Shown here piece by piece: positions 20,684 through 31,690 of a DNA stretch of 64,000 bases. Where the stretch lies: assembly GCA_037349315.1 (NCBI GenBank), contig JBAIAC010000027.1, positions 10,793,501-10,857,500 of the forward strand, in the 5' to 3' direction. The position numbers and the translations under genes were made by a program. Each line of letters opens with the position of its first letter. Within the stretch, counting starts at the first letter, position 1. The notes under the pieces were generated by a model. It was not told the origin of the DNA and searched no databases. It was given only the letters and a program-made list of their open reading frames with translations. Origin of the DNA: Chelydra serpentina (Eukaryota > Chordata > Testudines > Chelydridae).

Positions 20684-20812
20684 CTCAATAAACAGGCATC
20701 AGATAATTACTGTCCGTTTTTAGGCATTACTGATTGAGGCCAGTTGAACCCATGACCTAGAGGTGAGATACTAAGAAATCCATTAACAATTCTCTGAGAC
20801 ATCCTTTCCTTC

Positions 20813-20837
20813 TTTTTTTTTTTTTTTTTTTTTTTTT
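20813..20837. repeat. Poly-T run (25 T)
   Basis: Uninterrupted T run preceded by a TTTCCTTC stretch. Confidence 0.95.
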
Positions 20838-21781
20838 GTAATGAAAACATTCTTTCTGAAGTAGATGCAGTGAAGTGTTTCCTTGATCCATGCAAGGTCT
20901 TTTAGCTTTTAAGTGATGCTGACAGAAGGGCAGACTGTTCTGCTTCCTAAAACAACTCAACACCATTGAAAGTTAGAAGAAGAATGACATAATCCGAAAT
21001 GAAACTTCAGAGCTTTCAACTTCAGCTCCCCTTCTTTCGCTAGCCCTTTGTTACACTGACAATGGGGAGGAAAATAATGCTGCCTAAAGCTATTCCGCCC
21101 ATGAGTGACAGCAGATGCAGCAACGTGCATAATTACAATATTCATAAGTAAATTTTCATGATAATTAACAAAGACAATTGTCGTCTTTTGTTCTGATTAC
21201 CTACAGATATGTTAAAAGTAAGGTTGCATAATTAATTTCCAAATGTAAGGTTCCTTAGAAATCCATAGAGGTTATTTCAGGGAGCTTTTTCAAGGGAGTC
21301 ATCTCCATAATAAACATTACCTGTCACATCTCAGCTTATAAATTAATTATTACGGGGAAGCAAAAAGACATACCGCTTGAGCAGAAAGTGAAAGATAAAG
21401 CCATGGAATTGTTATTAACAAGAAAAATAAAAATCTACAGGAACGTAATGTGCTTTCTTGCCAATTAGGGGATTTGCGTCTCTACAATTACATTTCTTTT
21501 CTTCTTCTTTTTTTTTTTTTTTAAGGTAAATTATTATAAGCTAGTTAAGAGTTTGGAAGTTCCTGCTGATCCTGACTTCAGTGGGAGAATGGGCAAAGAG
21601 GGAAACTGGTAAGATGTCCCAATACTTGTCCTGCTAACACGGTCAAATGGATCATGTTTAACTGTATCTCCTGAAGAATGTGCTACATATTAATGTGCCT
21701 CATCCTTTCATAATTGAGGGTTACGCAAGGTACTCAGCTCCTTGAGGCAAGGAATGTCTTTTTTGCTCTTTATAAAAGCAA
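20838..21781. other. Unique sequence; candidate conserved non-coding element at 21120-21480
   Basis: The segment has repeated homeodomain-like cores (GCATAATTACAAT, GCATAATTAATTTCC, TAAATTAATTATTAC) and SOX-like words in opposed orientation (AACAAAGACAATTG, then TTTTGTTCTG). It shows no repeat character. A poly-T stretch follows at about 21508-21523. Confidence 0.45.
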
Positions 21782-22490
21782 AAAGGGGGCAGTGGAGGCG
21801 AAAAACCTAACTGACTTCAAGACTGAGCTTGATACATTTATGGAGGGAATGGTATAATGAGACTGCCTACAAGGGCATGTAGCTGACCTGCAACTGCTAG
21901 TAACAAATATCTCCAATGGCTGGTGATGGGCACTGTTCCCTCTAAGCTGTGCGCATGTGCGTGCGCACAGATCCTAAACCCCGCGCACACAGCGAAACAC
22001 CGTGCGCACATACATTTACACAGAAGCACAACAATTTGCATAGAAGAATTTTTTTGCGCACACAGCCTGTCAAAAATTAGAGGGAACATTGGTGATGGGA
22101 CACTAGTTGGGACGAGGACTTGGAGTTACTACAGAGAATTCTTTCCCAGGTGTCTTGCCCACATGCTCAGAGTCTAACTGATTGCCACATTTGGGGTTGG
22201 GAAGGAATTTACCCCAGGTCAGATTGACAGAGATCTTGGGGCGTTTTCGCCTTCCTCTGCAGCATGGGGCACAGGGTCGCTTGCTGGTTTAAACTAGTAT
22301 GAATGGTGGATCCTCTGTAACTTGAAGTCTTTGAACCATGATTTGAGAACTTCAGTAACTCAGCCAGAGGCTAGGGGTCTATTACAGGAGTGGGTGGGTT
22401 GGTGAGGTTCCGTGGCCTGCAATGTGCAGAAGGTTAGACAAGATGATCACGATGGTCCCGTCTGGCCTTAAAACGTCTGAGTGTATGAAC
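21782..22490 (+). mobile_element. CR1-type LINE 3-prime region, split by a hAT insertion
   Basis: The left part (21795-21930) includes CTAACTGACTTCAAGACTGA and GATACATTTATGGAGGG. The right part (22100-22490) includes GAGTTACTACAGAGAATTCT, GGGAAGGAATTTACC and the terminus GGTTAGACAAGATGATCACG with GGTCCCGTCTGGCC. A similar terminus lies at 30330-30500. The coding part is absent. Confidence 0.8.
21931..22091. mobile_element. 161-bp hAT-like MITE, copy 1, with perfect TSD
   Basis: The TIRs are CACTGTTCCCTCTAA and TTAGAGGGAACATTG. The 8-bp TSD GTGATGGG is perfect (21923-21930 and 22092-22099) and reconnects the CR1 host sequence. The interior is rich in GCGCAC/GTGCGC alternating purine-pyrimidine DNA. 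It is non-coding, and related to 29857-30058. Confidence 0.92.
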
Positions 22491-22494
22491 ACTT

Positions 22495-22560
22495 AGCACA
22501 ATGGGGTCCTGGTCCACAGTGGGGGGCTCTTGGGTTCAGCTTCAATACAAGCAATAAATT
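22495..22560 (+). repeat. L2/L3-type tail relic
   Basis: TTAGCACAATGGGGTCCTGG and TCCACAGTGGGGGGCTC, ending in an AATAAATTAATAAG stretch, match the direct form of the ancient tail. Confidence 0.65.
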
Positions 22561-22640
22561 AATAAGAGAATAATAAATGGACAGAAGTCAAAATCCACGT
22601 TCCTCAAACACTGCAAATACAGTCCAAAACTTAGGGCTTA

Positions 22641-22985
22641 TGGGTAAAATTTTCAAAAGCACCTTAATCCCATTTTCAAAAGGGTGACCACTGAATTTCA
22701 GTGGGTGTCTAAGTAACTTTTGAAAATGTGACTTAGGGGCCATATTGACAAAGTGATTTGTGCAAAAAGATACAAATAGGTGCCTAGTGGGATTTACAGA
22801 AGTGCCTAAATGAGTTGGGTGCCTGTATCTCAGTGACTTTCAATGGGATGGGATTTAGGCACCTATCCTGCTTCTAAATCCCCTAGGTCCCTATCTGCTT
22901 CATTAGGCATCCAACCAAATACAGTTGAAAATCTGGGTGTGGGCTCCTAAATCACATAGGTACTTTTGAAAAAATTATCCTGAAT
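22641..22985. repeat. Foldback region, probably two elements
   Basis: Pairs include AAAATTTTCAAAAGCACC with GGTACTTTTGAAAAAATT, and TAGGTGCCTA with TTTAGGCACCTA. Centres of the type TTTCAATGGGATGGG occur. Two elements seem joined near 22735. Confidence 0.55.
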
Positions 22986-23357
22986 CTTCTTTTCACTGTG
23001 ACTGCTCTATACCATTCTGGCTGTGTAAAGGGGATGTTGAAGAGGACATGTAAGTGTAATTTTTGTCTACTTTAAATCTCCTTTACACTGCCAGAGTAGC
23101 TTAAAGTCCCCTTAGGGTATATGAGATTCAGACCTATAAAGTTTATCTGAAGCTAATCCGAACTTTGAAGCTTCTTCCAGATCCTTGTACCTGACCTTCC
23201 AACAGTTCTATGGTGGCATCAGCCCTTTGGTCTTTCAGTAGCCCTCTCTAGTCCTGTCCCCCGTAACTTCCTCCATAAATCAGCGTTCTTTATCTATAAT
23301 TTAAGACATTTCGGTAGGCCCCTGCTCCTTCCCCATGACTATCAAACCAACCCATGC
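22986..23357. other. No recognised feature
   Basis: Unique sequence with no supportable signal. Confidence 0.4.
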
Positions 23358-23726
23358 CAGGGTTCACGCATTTTTTCATGCTGCCACCCACTTTGAGGAG
23401 GCAGAGGGGTGCTGCTCCCAGGGGAGGGGAGACCAGTGGGGTTTGTTCTGCCCCACTGGGGGGCGCGGTGGAGGCCCCGAGAAGGGATTTGCAGAGATAA
23501 CCCACCCTGCATTCAGCGGTGGCTTCTGCCACTCCTGTCCTGCGGAGCTGGCTGTGCTCGGCTTCCTGCTCTGGGCATTGAGACCCAGCTACTGGTGCAT
23601 GAGATCACGTTGCAGCACCACTCAGGTTTGGCCTGGCCCCCCCTCTTTTTCTCAATATCTTGTGACCCCTCCAGTACCCTTTCGCAACTGCCCTCAGGGT
23701 CCATACCCACAGTTCAGAAAACACTG
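23358..23726 (-). mobile_element. hAT-like non-autonomous element, diverged
   Basis: Read on the minus strand it begins CAGTGTTTTCTGAACTGTGG, the style of hAT ends of the CAGTGGTTCTCAAACTG type. The other end begins CAGGGTTCACGCATTTTTTC on the plus strand. The body is GC-rich (CCACTTTGAGGAGGCAGAGG). No convincing TSD. Long frames open on both strands are compositional. Confidence 0.5.
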
Positions 23727-24050
23727 AGGGATTTATATCCTTCCAATCACTGTGTTATCTAGGTGCTGAGTTCCCAAACATAGACCACTTTCCACACCTT
23801 TTCAGGAGTAAAGAGACAGGCTAGTAAATAAGGATCAGTTGGGCGTCTCCCACAAGGTGAATTTTCTGTAGTCATAAGAGGATGGGTCATTACACAAATT
23901 GAATCTATTTCCCCATGTTCAGTATCCTCACACCTTCTTGTCAACTGTCTGATATGGACCATCTTGATTATCACTACAAAAGTTTTTTTTTCTCCTGCTG
24001 ATAATAGCTCATAGAGTTGGTATGGCAACTTCCACCTTTTCATATTTTCT
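23727..24050. other. No recognised feature
   Basis: Unique sequence. Confidence 0.4.
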
Positions 24051-24086
24051 GTGTGTGTGTGTGTATCTATATATCTCTATATATTC
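24051..24086. repeat. GT microsatellite grading into ATCTATAT
   Basis: Seven GT units followed by alternating TATC/TATA text. Confidence 0.9.
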
Positions 24087-24099
24087 CTACTATATGTTC

Positions 24100-24240
24100 T
24101 ATTCTGTGCATTCGATGAAATGGGCTGTAGCCCACGAAAGCTTATGCTTAAATAAATTTGTTAGTCTCTAAAGTACCACAAGTACTCCTGTTCTTTTTTG
24201 CGGATTCAGACTAACACGGCTGCTGCTCTGAAACCTGTCA
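24100..24240 (+). mobile_element. Penelope-like retroelement tail with hammerhead-like core
   Basis: The order is CGATGA (24113), a hairpin with TGGGC/GCCCA arms, CGAAA (24135-24139), a mini-stem GC-TTAT-GC, then AATAAATTTGTTAGTCTC, AAGTACCACAAGTACTCCTG and the terminus GACTAACACGGCTGCTGC. Spacing fits a type-I hammerhead with a very short stem III, as reported for Penelope-like elements. The bases at C3/U4 are TC rather than CU, so cleavage is doubtful. It is similar to 59713-59852. Confidence 0.6.
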
Positions 24241-24453
24241 ATAAAATGCTGAGCCTTCGCATCTTCTCTCTCAGTGATTCACTCCAGTCACTTGACTCTT
24301 CCTGAATCTGGAGCTGCAGTGAACAAGCTGTGCGTATCCCCCCTTCACTGCCCGTGTCCACTCTAGTGGCTTAGCTGCAATATTCTTCTGAATGCCAGTA
24401 TTCCACTGGAATATCAGCACCGCAAAGGGGGCACATCAGGGTCTTCTTTCACT

Positions 24454-24578
24454 CCATCCCTATTCAGCAAAGCATTTAAGCCTGTGAACAACTCAAACCA
24501 CATGTCTAAATCCCATTTACTTCAAGGGACATGTTCAAAGTTCAGCATGTGCTTCAGTGCTTTGCTGAATAAGGATGG
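24454..24578. repeat. Foldback element with 20/21-bp arms
   Basis: The left arm CCATCCCTATTCAGCAAAGC and the right arm GCTTTGCTGAATAAGGATGG differ at one paired position. The centre is CCCATTTACTTCAAGGGA. Confidence 0.75.
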
Positions 24579-25459
24579 ACTTAAACATGCATTTAAATGA
24601 TTTGCTGACCTGGGCCTCATGTGCTTAGGGGAAGCAACTGGCAGTAGGTTTTGCTCCTCAGACGTAGTGGGTTAAAATAGCCCTGCAATGGTTAAAGCAG
24701 AGGGAAAAAAATTAATCACTTTCTAAACAGGCACTGTATCATGGTGAGGCCTTATCATGGTGATCTTAAAATATTAAAATAGTCTGGTAACATGACACCC
24801 ACAGGTGAATGTGTAGGGTTGGTGATTCAGTGGAGTGACAGCTGAAAAGACCGAGATAAACAGCTGCTTCTTAATTTCCTCTCTCAGCAAAGTCAGGGCT
24901 GGTGAACGCGAAGTTTCATAACAATATGATATTTTATTGTTGTTTTCTCCTGACAGTGTTGAGATTTGTCAGCTCTACAGCTGTAAAGTCATTCATCCAA
25001 ATATATCTGTGGGCATATTTACTTTTAAACAGAAGGTATGAAAACGTCAACCAATATGTCAGTAATTCAGATGTCTCAGAACTCTAATTTATTCACCTTT
25101 ATTCTGTTATCGTCTCAGAACTGATAATGGAAACACCCTGCCTCCATTTAATGGCAGTTACAGTCCTAAAAGAAGGGTCAAGAACTTCATCCATTGCCAT
25201 ACTACAGATTGAGATTTACTATCAGTGAAATTCACCCTCCTGCAGAGGGTCAGTAGAAGGCCTGTGTGCCTCTTAAATCCTACTTAAGTCCTCTCTTAAG
25301 GTGACCCATAGTCCTTTTTTCTGGTCCGCTGTCCAGGGGTGAATTTTGGCCTGAAAGAATGATACTCACTTTCCTATGTTAAAAGCACTTTGCTATTGTA
25401 AATGACTAGCTCTATTTCATCTCCACTTTTTAGCTCATTACAAAATGTAAAGAAAATTA
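24579..25459. other. No recognised gene
   Basis: Unique sequence; short open frames only. Confidence 0.4.
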
Positions 25460-25680
25460 TGATTTTGAAACACAGTGTGATCTTGTGGATAGAGGACTGT
25501 ACGGTGTTGTGGAAGACTTGGGTTCTAGTCCTGGCTCTCCCACTGGCTTGCTGGGTGACTATTATTTTACCTCTGTGCCTCGGTTTTCCCATCTGTAAAA
25601 AGAGGATAATGCGACTGACCTCTTTTGTAAAGTGCTTTGAGATCTGTGGTTGAAAAGTGCGATATAAAAGCTAAGTAGTG
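25460..25680 (+). repeat. MIR-like SINE relic, nearly full length
   Basis: GACTTGGGTTCTAGTCCTGG, TCTCCCACTGGCTTGCTGGG, CTCGGTTTTCCCATCTGTAA and GCTTTGAGATCTGTGG follow the MIR order from the A-box side to the 3-prime end. Confidence 0.85.
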
Positions 25681-26764
25681 GTGTTGTTACATGGAACATG
25701 GCGGGGACAGTGGCCCAGAATTTCAAAGTGACTTGCAATTTTTGCATGCCTCCAGTTTTCAGAGTGCTCAATCCAACACTTTAAAAAGGAGCCTGATTCT
25801 CAGAAAGTGCTGAGCTCCTGTCTTCTGAAAACCAGTCCCCTGGAAAGTGTCTCAAGTTCTATCCATTAGATGCAACTGCTCTCTCTCATCATGTAAGGAG
25901 CTGTCAGCCCTGACTCCTTCCAGTAACACCAATGAACTCAATCGGAGTGAAAAAACCCCTGGCAAAAACTACAGACTAGGTAGCATTGCAAACAAAGGTG
26001 GACTCTATTAATGCCATCACTAATACTTCCATGAGTGTTGCTTCCTTTGTTGCATGTGGCTAACACTCAAATCAACGTTCTAAAACCTAGGGCTACGCAC
26101 TTCCAACAGGCAGGTTGCCCAAACTGTTAGCACTGCAACACGTACTAGAAAGACAACCCATAAAAATACCTAGCTAGACAGAATCAAGCCCAATGCCTTT
26201 ACTAAAAAAAACCCCAACAACTGCAATAGTAGCTGTAGACCTTCTTTGATTGTTCTTAGTGCAAAAAGTTGATTTCCAGGCAGTCTTTAATTGAACGAGG
26301 CAAAGGGACAATATAACTTTCTATCTGATCTTTTTTTCTTGTTTGAAAATAACTAAACTGTATGTGTCTTGATAAGTATCTGGCAGTTGGATCCCTAGAA
26401 GAGGGACACTGAGCATTTAATACATGTCCACAGCATTGCGGTCTTGGCCAGGGAATCGGACACTTTACTACAGTACATGACTGTTGCTACTCTTTCTCCT
26501 GGTCCTCCATTAGAAACTGCAAAGCACTGCTGAAAACATGGCCCTCTGCCTGAAAATATTTGGAAAAACTTCCTGCAGCATTTGGCAGTGCTTCACAGGG
26601 AGTGGGAAATGGCTGTGTCTCTGTCAAGGATACTAATGTTTTAAAAGTGCTTGGGGACCGTGGGTTTTCATCTGTTGCCTGTTTTGCACGTTGTCTGAAG
26701 GTTGAAGCTGTAAAAGGAAAAATGAGGGGTATGGAAAGGATCTTATCTAGATGCTGAGTATATT
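25681..26764. other. No recognised gene; foldback trace at 25720-25860
   Basis: CCAGTTTTCAGAGTGC and TTCTGAAAACCAGTCC, with AGCACTTTCTGAGAATC-like pairs, indicate a degraded foldback. The rest is unique. Confidence 0.4.
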
Positions 26765-26860
26765 AAGAACATAAGAACGGCCGTACTAGGTCAGACCAAA
26801 GGTCCATCCAGCCCAGTATCCTGTCCACCGACAGTGGCCAATGCCAGGTGACCCGGAGTG
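26765..26860 (-). mobile_element. CR1-type LINE 3-prime end
   Basis: TTAAGAACATAAGAACGGCC, GTCAGACCAAAGGTCCATCC and AGCCCAGTATCCTGTC are the reverse form of a common CR1 terminus. Confidence 0.85.
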
Positions 26861-26930
26861 AGTGAATTCTCAGGTTTCACGGTCCATGACGCATTTTTCA
26901 TGGCCGTGAATTTGGTAGGGCCCTATCCAT
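26861..26930. repeat. Fragment of a DNA-transposon end
   Basis: TTTCACGGTCCATGACGC and CATGGCCGTGAATTTGG, followed by TAGGGCCCTA, form an inverted pair of the type seen at turtle hAT-like ends. Truncated. Confidence 0.45.
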
Positions 26931-28059
26931 AATTAATCTAATACGAACAATAACTTTGGATTCTAGCCCTTGAACCTCAGTTTGAGGTAACACAATCACA
27001 TCTTTTCTGTAGCTCATGTATGACATGCAGAATAATGTAGCTGTTCCAGAAAGTTCATCTCAGGCATTCAGGCTGCAAGAATGGCCGCAATTCCTCTTTT
27101 TTTTAAACAGCTGATGCAGTGAGCCTCCGGCACAGTGATAGAATCTATTTCTATGTCTCTCTCTAGCCAGCAGCAGAAGTTTGTTGTTTTTTTCCTTCAC
27201 AGTTGACAAACATCTAAGAAATCTTTCTTCTGCCTATCTCCGCTACAATAGTCTGAGCATGGAGAGTTATAAGCTCCCGCAATGGTGTTCTGCTGTCTAG
27301 AGATCACCCAATTGTAACTAAGGCCAATACTCTGTTTGCATCCTAGAGACGAAAGGAAAACAAGATGACTAACTTCCCCTTGATTAATTTCCCCTTTGAA
27401 TAATAGGGGCCAGACGCAACCCTCACATAAATGGACACGTCTCCCGTGAAGAACATTTGGCTCTAGAACTATATGAGCTGTCCTCCTGCCTCGGGAACGG
27501 ACTCTTTAAAAATAAAAAGCTCTCCAAGCTTTCTAGTTTATGGACAGATTAATTTAAGTCATAAATTACCTAGTTTTGAAACATCCCCTTTTCTATTCCG
27601 ATGCTATCTTGTGAAATGTCTGGATGATGCACAGTCCCTCAGCTTTCTGTCAGTCCTCCGAATAGCTACAGGGAAGTTCTCTTTAGAAATATCCCAGCTC
27701 TGCTTCAGTGTTCCTTCAAAAGGCTCTCGTTTCCATCATGTCTCAAGGCAAGAAAGGGAATATTCCAAAGTAACTGATCTAAACATCTTCCCTCATTTAA
27801 CTGGATTTGTCTGGTGAGGGCTAAACTTAGTGCTGAGGCACTTTAATAATCTGATCTTTTCCATGAAATCTTGCTTTAGAGAAAGATTAAGGTCTAGATG
27901 TTTGGAAGCAACTAGTGATTTTTGGAGTGACCAACTTGAGACAACTTAATTTGTGGTACTTATATGGTCCCTTATACTGTAGCACCTGAGCACCTCACTG
28001 TTATGTTCTTAGCACACAGACAAAGAAGTGACCTAAAAACATAAAATACTCTTTCTGGA
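26931..28059. other. No recognised gene
   Basis: Unique sequence. The plus frame at 27473-27817 (114 codons) has no domain and no splice context I would trust. Confidence 0.4.
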
Positions 28060-28299
28060 AGGTTGCAAAGTAACACTGCTTTATTTCTTAGAATCCAGAA
28101 AACAGAGATAGACAAAGCAGGCTGCTCCCTAAGGCAGAGAGGAACAAATCAACCCACCTGGCTCTAGGGTGGCTGTTTGCAGACTAACTGCTAAAGACTC
28201 AATTTGCACACTTCCCTACAGAGCTCCCTAGCCTACAAACAGGACCAGACAACCCCTTACACTTAATGTGATCACTTGTAATTTTAACACAGTTTTCAA
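28060..28299 (+). repeat. Unclassified repeat X, copy 1
   Basis: Shares ordered blocks with 35030-35205: AGGGTGGCT, AGACTAACTGCTAAAGAC, CTTCCCTACAGAGC, CCTACAAACAGGACCAG, AACCCCT and CAATTTTAAC-type text. Same orientation, 7 kb apart. No class assigned. Confidence 0.65.
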
Positions 28300-28510
28300 T
28301 ATACCACACTCTCAATCTTTAATGTATTTCTCCACCCAACCGTCCTCTGAGGTAACAAAGTGCTATTATCCATTTTAAAGATGGGGAATGGAGGCACCAA
28401 GAGACAAAGTGACGTGCCTAAGGTCACAGAGGAAATATGTGGAAGAACAGGGAACTGAAAGGGTTCTCAAGTGCCTGGTTAGTGCCTAACCACTAGGCCA
28501 TCCTTCCTCT
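28300..28510 (-). repeat. MIR-like SINE relic
   Basis: TATTATCCATTTTAAAGATG, GGAATGGAGGCACCAAGAGA, GTGCCTAAGGTCACAGAGG and TAACCACTAGGCCATCC read as MIR in reverse. Confidence 0.85.
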
Positions 28511-29856
28511 TCGAGCTCAAACGGTCCTGATATTCAAAGGGTGGGTGCTAAGAAGAAAAACTTTTATAAACACAAACTAATTCAATAACAACCTGACCTA
28601 TATGAGAAATTACTGGGGAGGGGGCGTTAAATGTAATGTTTATTCCAGAACCATTTGTTTTTTCAAGTGTACCAGTGTGAAAGTTTCTCTCTTAAGACAC
28701 AAATTGCATGCAGATGTATTTGAATACATGAAATAGTTGCCTGTTTGGTTAATTTAGGGAAATGATATTTTTGTAACAAATAATTACATTGGATATCTGG
28801 ACAAAGCTCTGCAGCAGTTCTAATCTCTCCAAACTCTCAAGCATGTATTATTTATGTTGATGCCTCAGTAACTTCTCCTGTGACATGGTTTCTGTGGTGC
28901 CTTGTAGGGTTCTTTGGTTATGACTCATTTAGTTCACTCTATCTAACTGGCATCCTCATAATTCACTGCACAGCTTTAGCAAATACTGCTGTATAGATCA
29001 CTGCAATGAGGGTATGTGTCTGTTAGTGTGTGCGCAATCCTATATTGTAGTTCTAACATTAAACAAAAGAGCCTTATTCCTCATAGACAAAGACTGGCCA
29101 GCTCCATCCTTGGTGTAAATTAGAATTGGGTGTCAAATTTCTGTTCTCCGATGAGTTGGGTAGGAAGAGTTGCTGGTGTTTTATATTGCGCCTCTATTAA
29201 AAACTGGATGTGCAAAGAGCTAGGAAAGAATCTACTCTAACACTATGAAATGCCAAATGAGTTCGTTCTTACTTTTCAGATGCTATATGATGGAGGAAAA
29301 TGAAAGAGAGGAAATGTCATGTTCAATCTGCATTATCCCTGCTAGGGAACCTTGACAATGCAGGGGAGTAGATTACCTTTGATTCCACAGTGTCAAAGGA
29401 GTATTTGTCAGCTGGATGTAAGATGTCTGGAGCTACTTTAAATCAGTGTTAAAAGTTAATGAAAACAAACCATAAACCATAGTATTCTTTCCACTTTTAG
29501 ACTGGGTGAGGTGGACATTTAATACTGATGAATTGTTGTCTTGCAGAGTGGACAGAGAAGAACAAAAAGATCAGCACATAATAGAAAGTAAATGCCAGCC
29601 AATATGTTATAATTCAATCACATTATTTTACATGGTTCCTTAAGGCCCCAATCCAGCAAAACACTTAAGCACATGCCTAATTTCAAGCCTTTGAGTAATT
29701 GTATTAATAGCTATGTGCTTCTAACAGCATTAACTCTTGCTGTTCTTTCTAATGGTATTCCTGCTGTAGCATGCCATGCTAAGAAGTGTAGTTCCCATCC
29801 TGGATTCAATGCATCTGCCCACAATTCTGCAGCTCATGTCCTCCTGGGGTTGGTAT
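28511..29856. other. No recognised gene
   Basis: Unique sequence. A partial foldback begins near 29644 (GGCCCCAATCCAGCAAAACA) without its partner arm. Confidence 0.4.
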
Positions 29857-30058
29857 CGCTGTTCCCTCTAAGCTGCCGTGTGTGCGCGAACACAGATCCT
29901 AAACCCCACGCACATGGCAAAACACCACGTGCACAAAAATTTGCACAGAAGCACAACAATTTGCACAGAAGACATTTTTTGCACACACGGCCTGTCAAAA
30001 ATGTGCACAGAAGAAATGTTTTGCGCACACAGCCTGTCAAAAATTAGAGGGAACATTG
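29857..30058. mobile_element. hAT-like MITE, copy 2, with internal duplication
   Basis: Same family as 21931-22091: CGCTGTTCCCTCTAAGCTG start, TTAGAGGGAACATTG end. The flanks GTTGGTAT and GTTGATAG are a diverged TSD. At 202 bp it is 41 bp longer because a unit of the form GCACACxGCCTGTCAAAAAT plus GCACAGAAGA is present twice near 29962-30040. Confidence 0.88.
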
Positions 30059-30329
30059 GTTGATAGAGAAGCCTTCAAAGACTCCCAGGAGCAGGAGGGA
30101 GTGCATCAGGGAGCCAATTCTGATTCCATTAGGGGTTTCCCTCCCATGTTATCTTTTTTTGCTACTCACAGTACATAGGGTCCTTTTTGAGAATCCTAGA
30201 AGTCCTTTGGTTGGAAGGCCTCTCTGATAGGTCCTTGCCTAGTCACACAATCAGGATATATCCCCACCTCCCTTAGCCATTTGTCGCATTCTCTAACACT
30301 TCTTCCAGAGAGTGGATTTTCTGTCACTT

Positions 30330-30500
30330 GCAGTCTGAGTCAAAACTTGATCTCTTTCTAGAAGCTATGCTGTAGCTCAGGGTGAAGTTATGAGCTTGAT
30401 GTAGAAATTCCTGGGTGAGGTTCTTGGACCTTTGTAATGCAGGAGGTCAGACTAGATAATCACAAAGGTCCCTTCTGGCTGTAAAAATCTATGAATTCTA
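30330..30500 (+). mobile_element. CR1-type LINE 3-prime end
   Basis: CTTGATGTAGAAATTCC, AGGAGGTCAGACTAGATAAT and AAAGGTCCCTTCTGGC, ending AAAAATCTATGAATTCTA. It is homologous to the end of the CR1 at 22480. Confidence 0.8.
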
Positions 30501-31310
30501 GTGATGATTCTTTCCCTGTTCTGTCCTGTTCTTAGGTAGGCAGAAACAGTGCATTAATGTTTGTCTTTTTGGGCCAGTAATTGCGGATGATAAAACACAA
30601 TATTATGCTGTCTGACACTGTCAGCACAGCCAGGGATATTTTTAAAGTTCTCTTGTCCAAACAGGAAAGGTCAGCTGTTTCTTCCCAACCTCTTTTGGTC
30701 CGAGGCATTATTCTTTGTGGTTAATTTGCTCTAAAATAAACAACGCAGGCATTCATCGCTGGCTTGGAGTATGCTTAGTCAAGCAAGAAGATATGAAGGA
30801 GGAATGTTCTTATCGTGAGATAATTACAACCCTAGACTTGGTCTGTAATCCCAAGGGGTGTGATTATCTTATGATAATAAGCAAAATTCTAAAACTGATT
30901 TTAGTTATATATTTTGAAAAAATACTCTGAGGGAAAACGTGAGGGTGTGTTGGAAGACAATGAGAGTGACAGTTTAGGTTGCAGCGGTTTAGTATACATT
31001 GAAGTATCTAATTTACCAGCCAGCTGGAATATCCCCTGCACCTTCCAAATGTTAAACAATTTAATATGTCATCTGATTGCTTCTGGCTGAATTCAGTGCA
31101 GAACAGTGTCTCTCTATGCTGACTACAGTGCATTATGTTTTCTGTGTATTGGAAAGTGGAAATACAATGCGGTGGTTGTCATTAAGCAGAAATGTTTGTC
31201 AAGGGATATCACACTTTTTTAGCTGCATGCGTAGAGAACAACTATCAATGGGTGCTCTCAACAATTTGTACATCTTTGATAGATTTTACTACTTTGAGTA
31301 GAATTCCCCC
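30501..31310. other. No recognised gene
   Basis: Unique sequence; short frames on the plus strand lack family resemblance. Confidence 0.4.
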
Positions 31311-31378
31311 TTAGGGGCCTGATCCAAAGTCCATTGGAGTATTACCACTGACTTCACTGAGCTATGAATCCGGGCCTA
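31311..31378. repeat. Small foldback repeat
   Basis: TTAGGGGCCTGATCC pairs loosely with GAATCCGGGCCTA around a CACTGACTTCACTG centre. Confidence 0.5.
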
Positions 31379-31449
31379 TGTGGACAAGTACCAGCTCAGA
31401 AATCAATAGAATCTTCCTCCCACCTCCCCCCTTCCCCTCCCTCCCTTCC

Positions 31450-31690
31450 TCTAGGAAGTGTGGTCCAGTGGTTAAGGTACCAGCCTAGCAATCTAGAGAG
31501 CTGGGTTCAATTATCTACTCTGCTACAGACTTCCTGTGTAACCTTGGGCAAGTCATTAAGTCTCTCTCTGGCTTCGTTGGCCCCCTGTAAGATGGAGGTA
31601 ATAGCACGGGCCTACCTCACAGGGATTATGTAAAAATAAATACATTAATGCTTGTGATGTACTTGGATACTTTGGTGATGGGGAGCTATG
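31450..31690 (+). repeat. MIR-like SINE relic, nearly full length
   Basis: GTGTGGTCCAGTGGTTAAGG (A-box), GAGCTGGGTTCAATTATC (B-box), CCTGTGTAACCTTGGGCAAG, then CCTACCTCACAGGGATTATG follow the MIR plan. Confidence 0.88.

Noticed and set aside
24461..24571. CRISPR-like or miRNA-like repeat hairpins
   Set aside because: Single foldback with a long loop and no repeat-spacer periodicity. It matches a palindromic transposon family seen elsewhere in the window.
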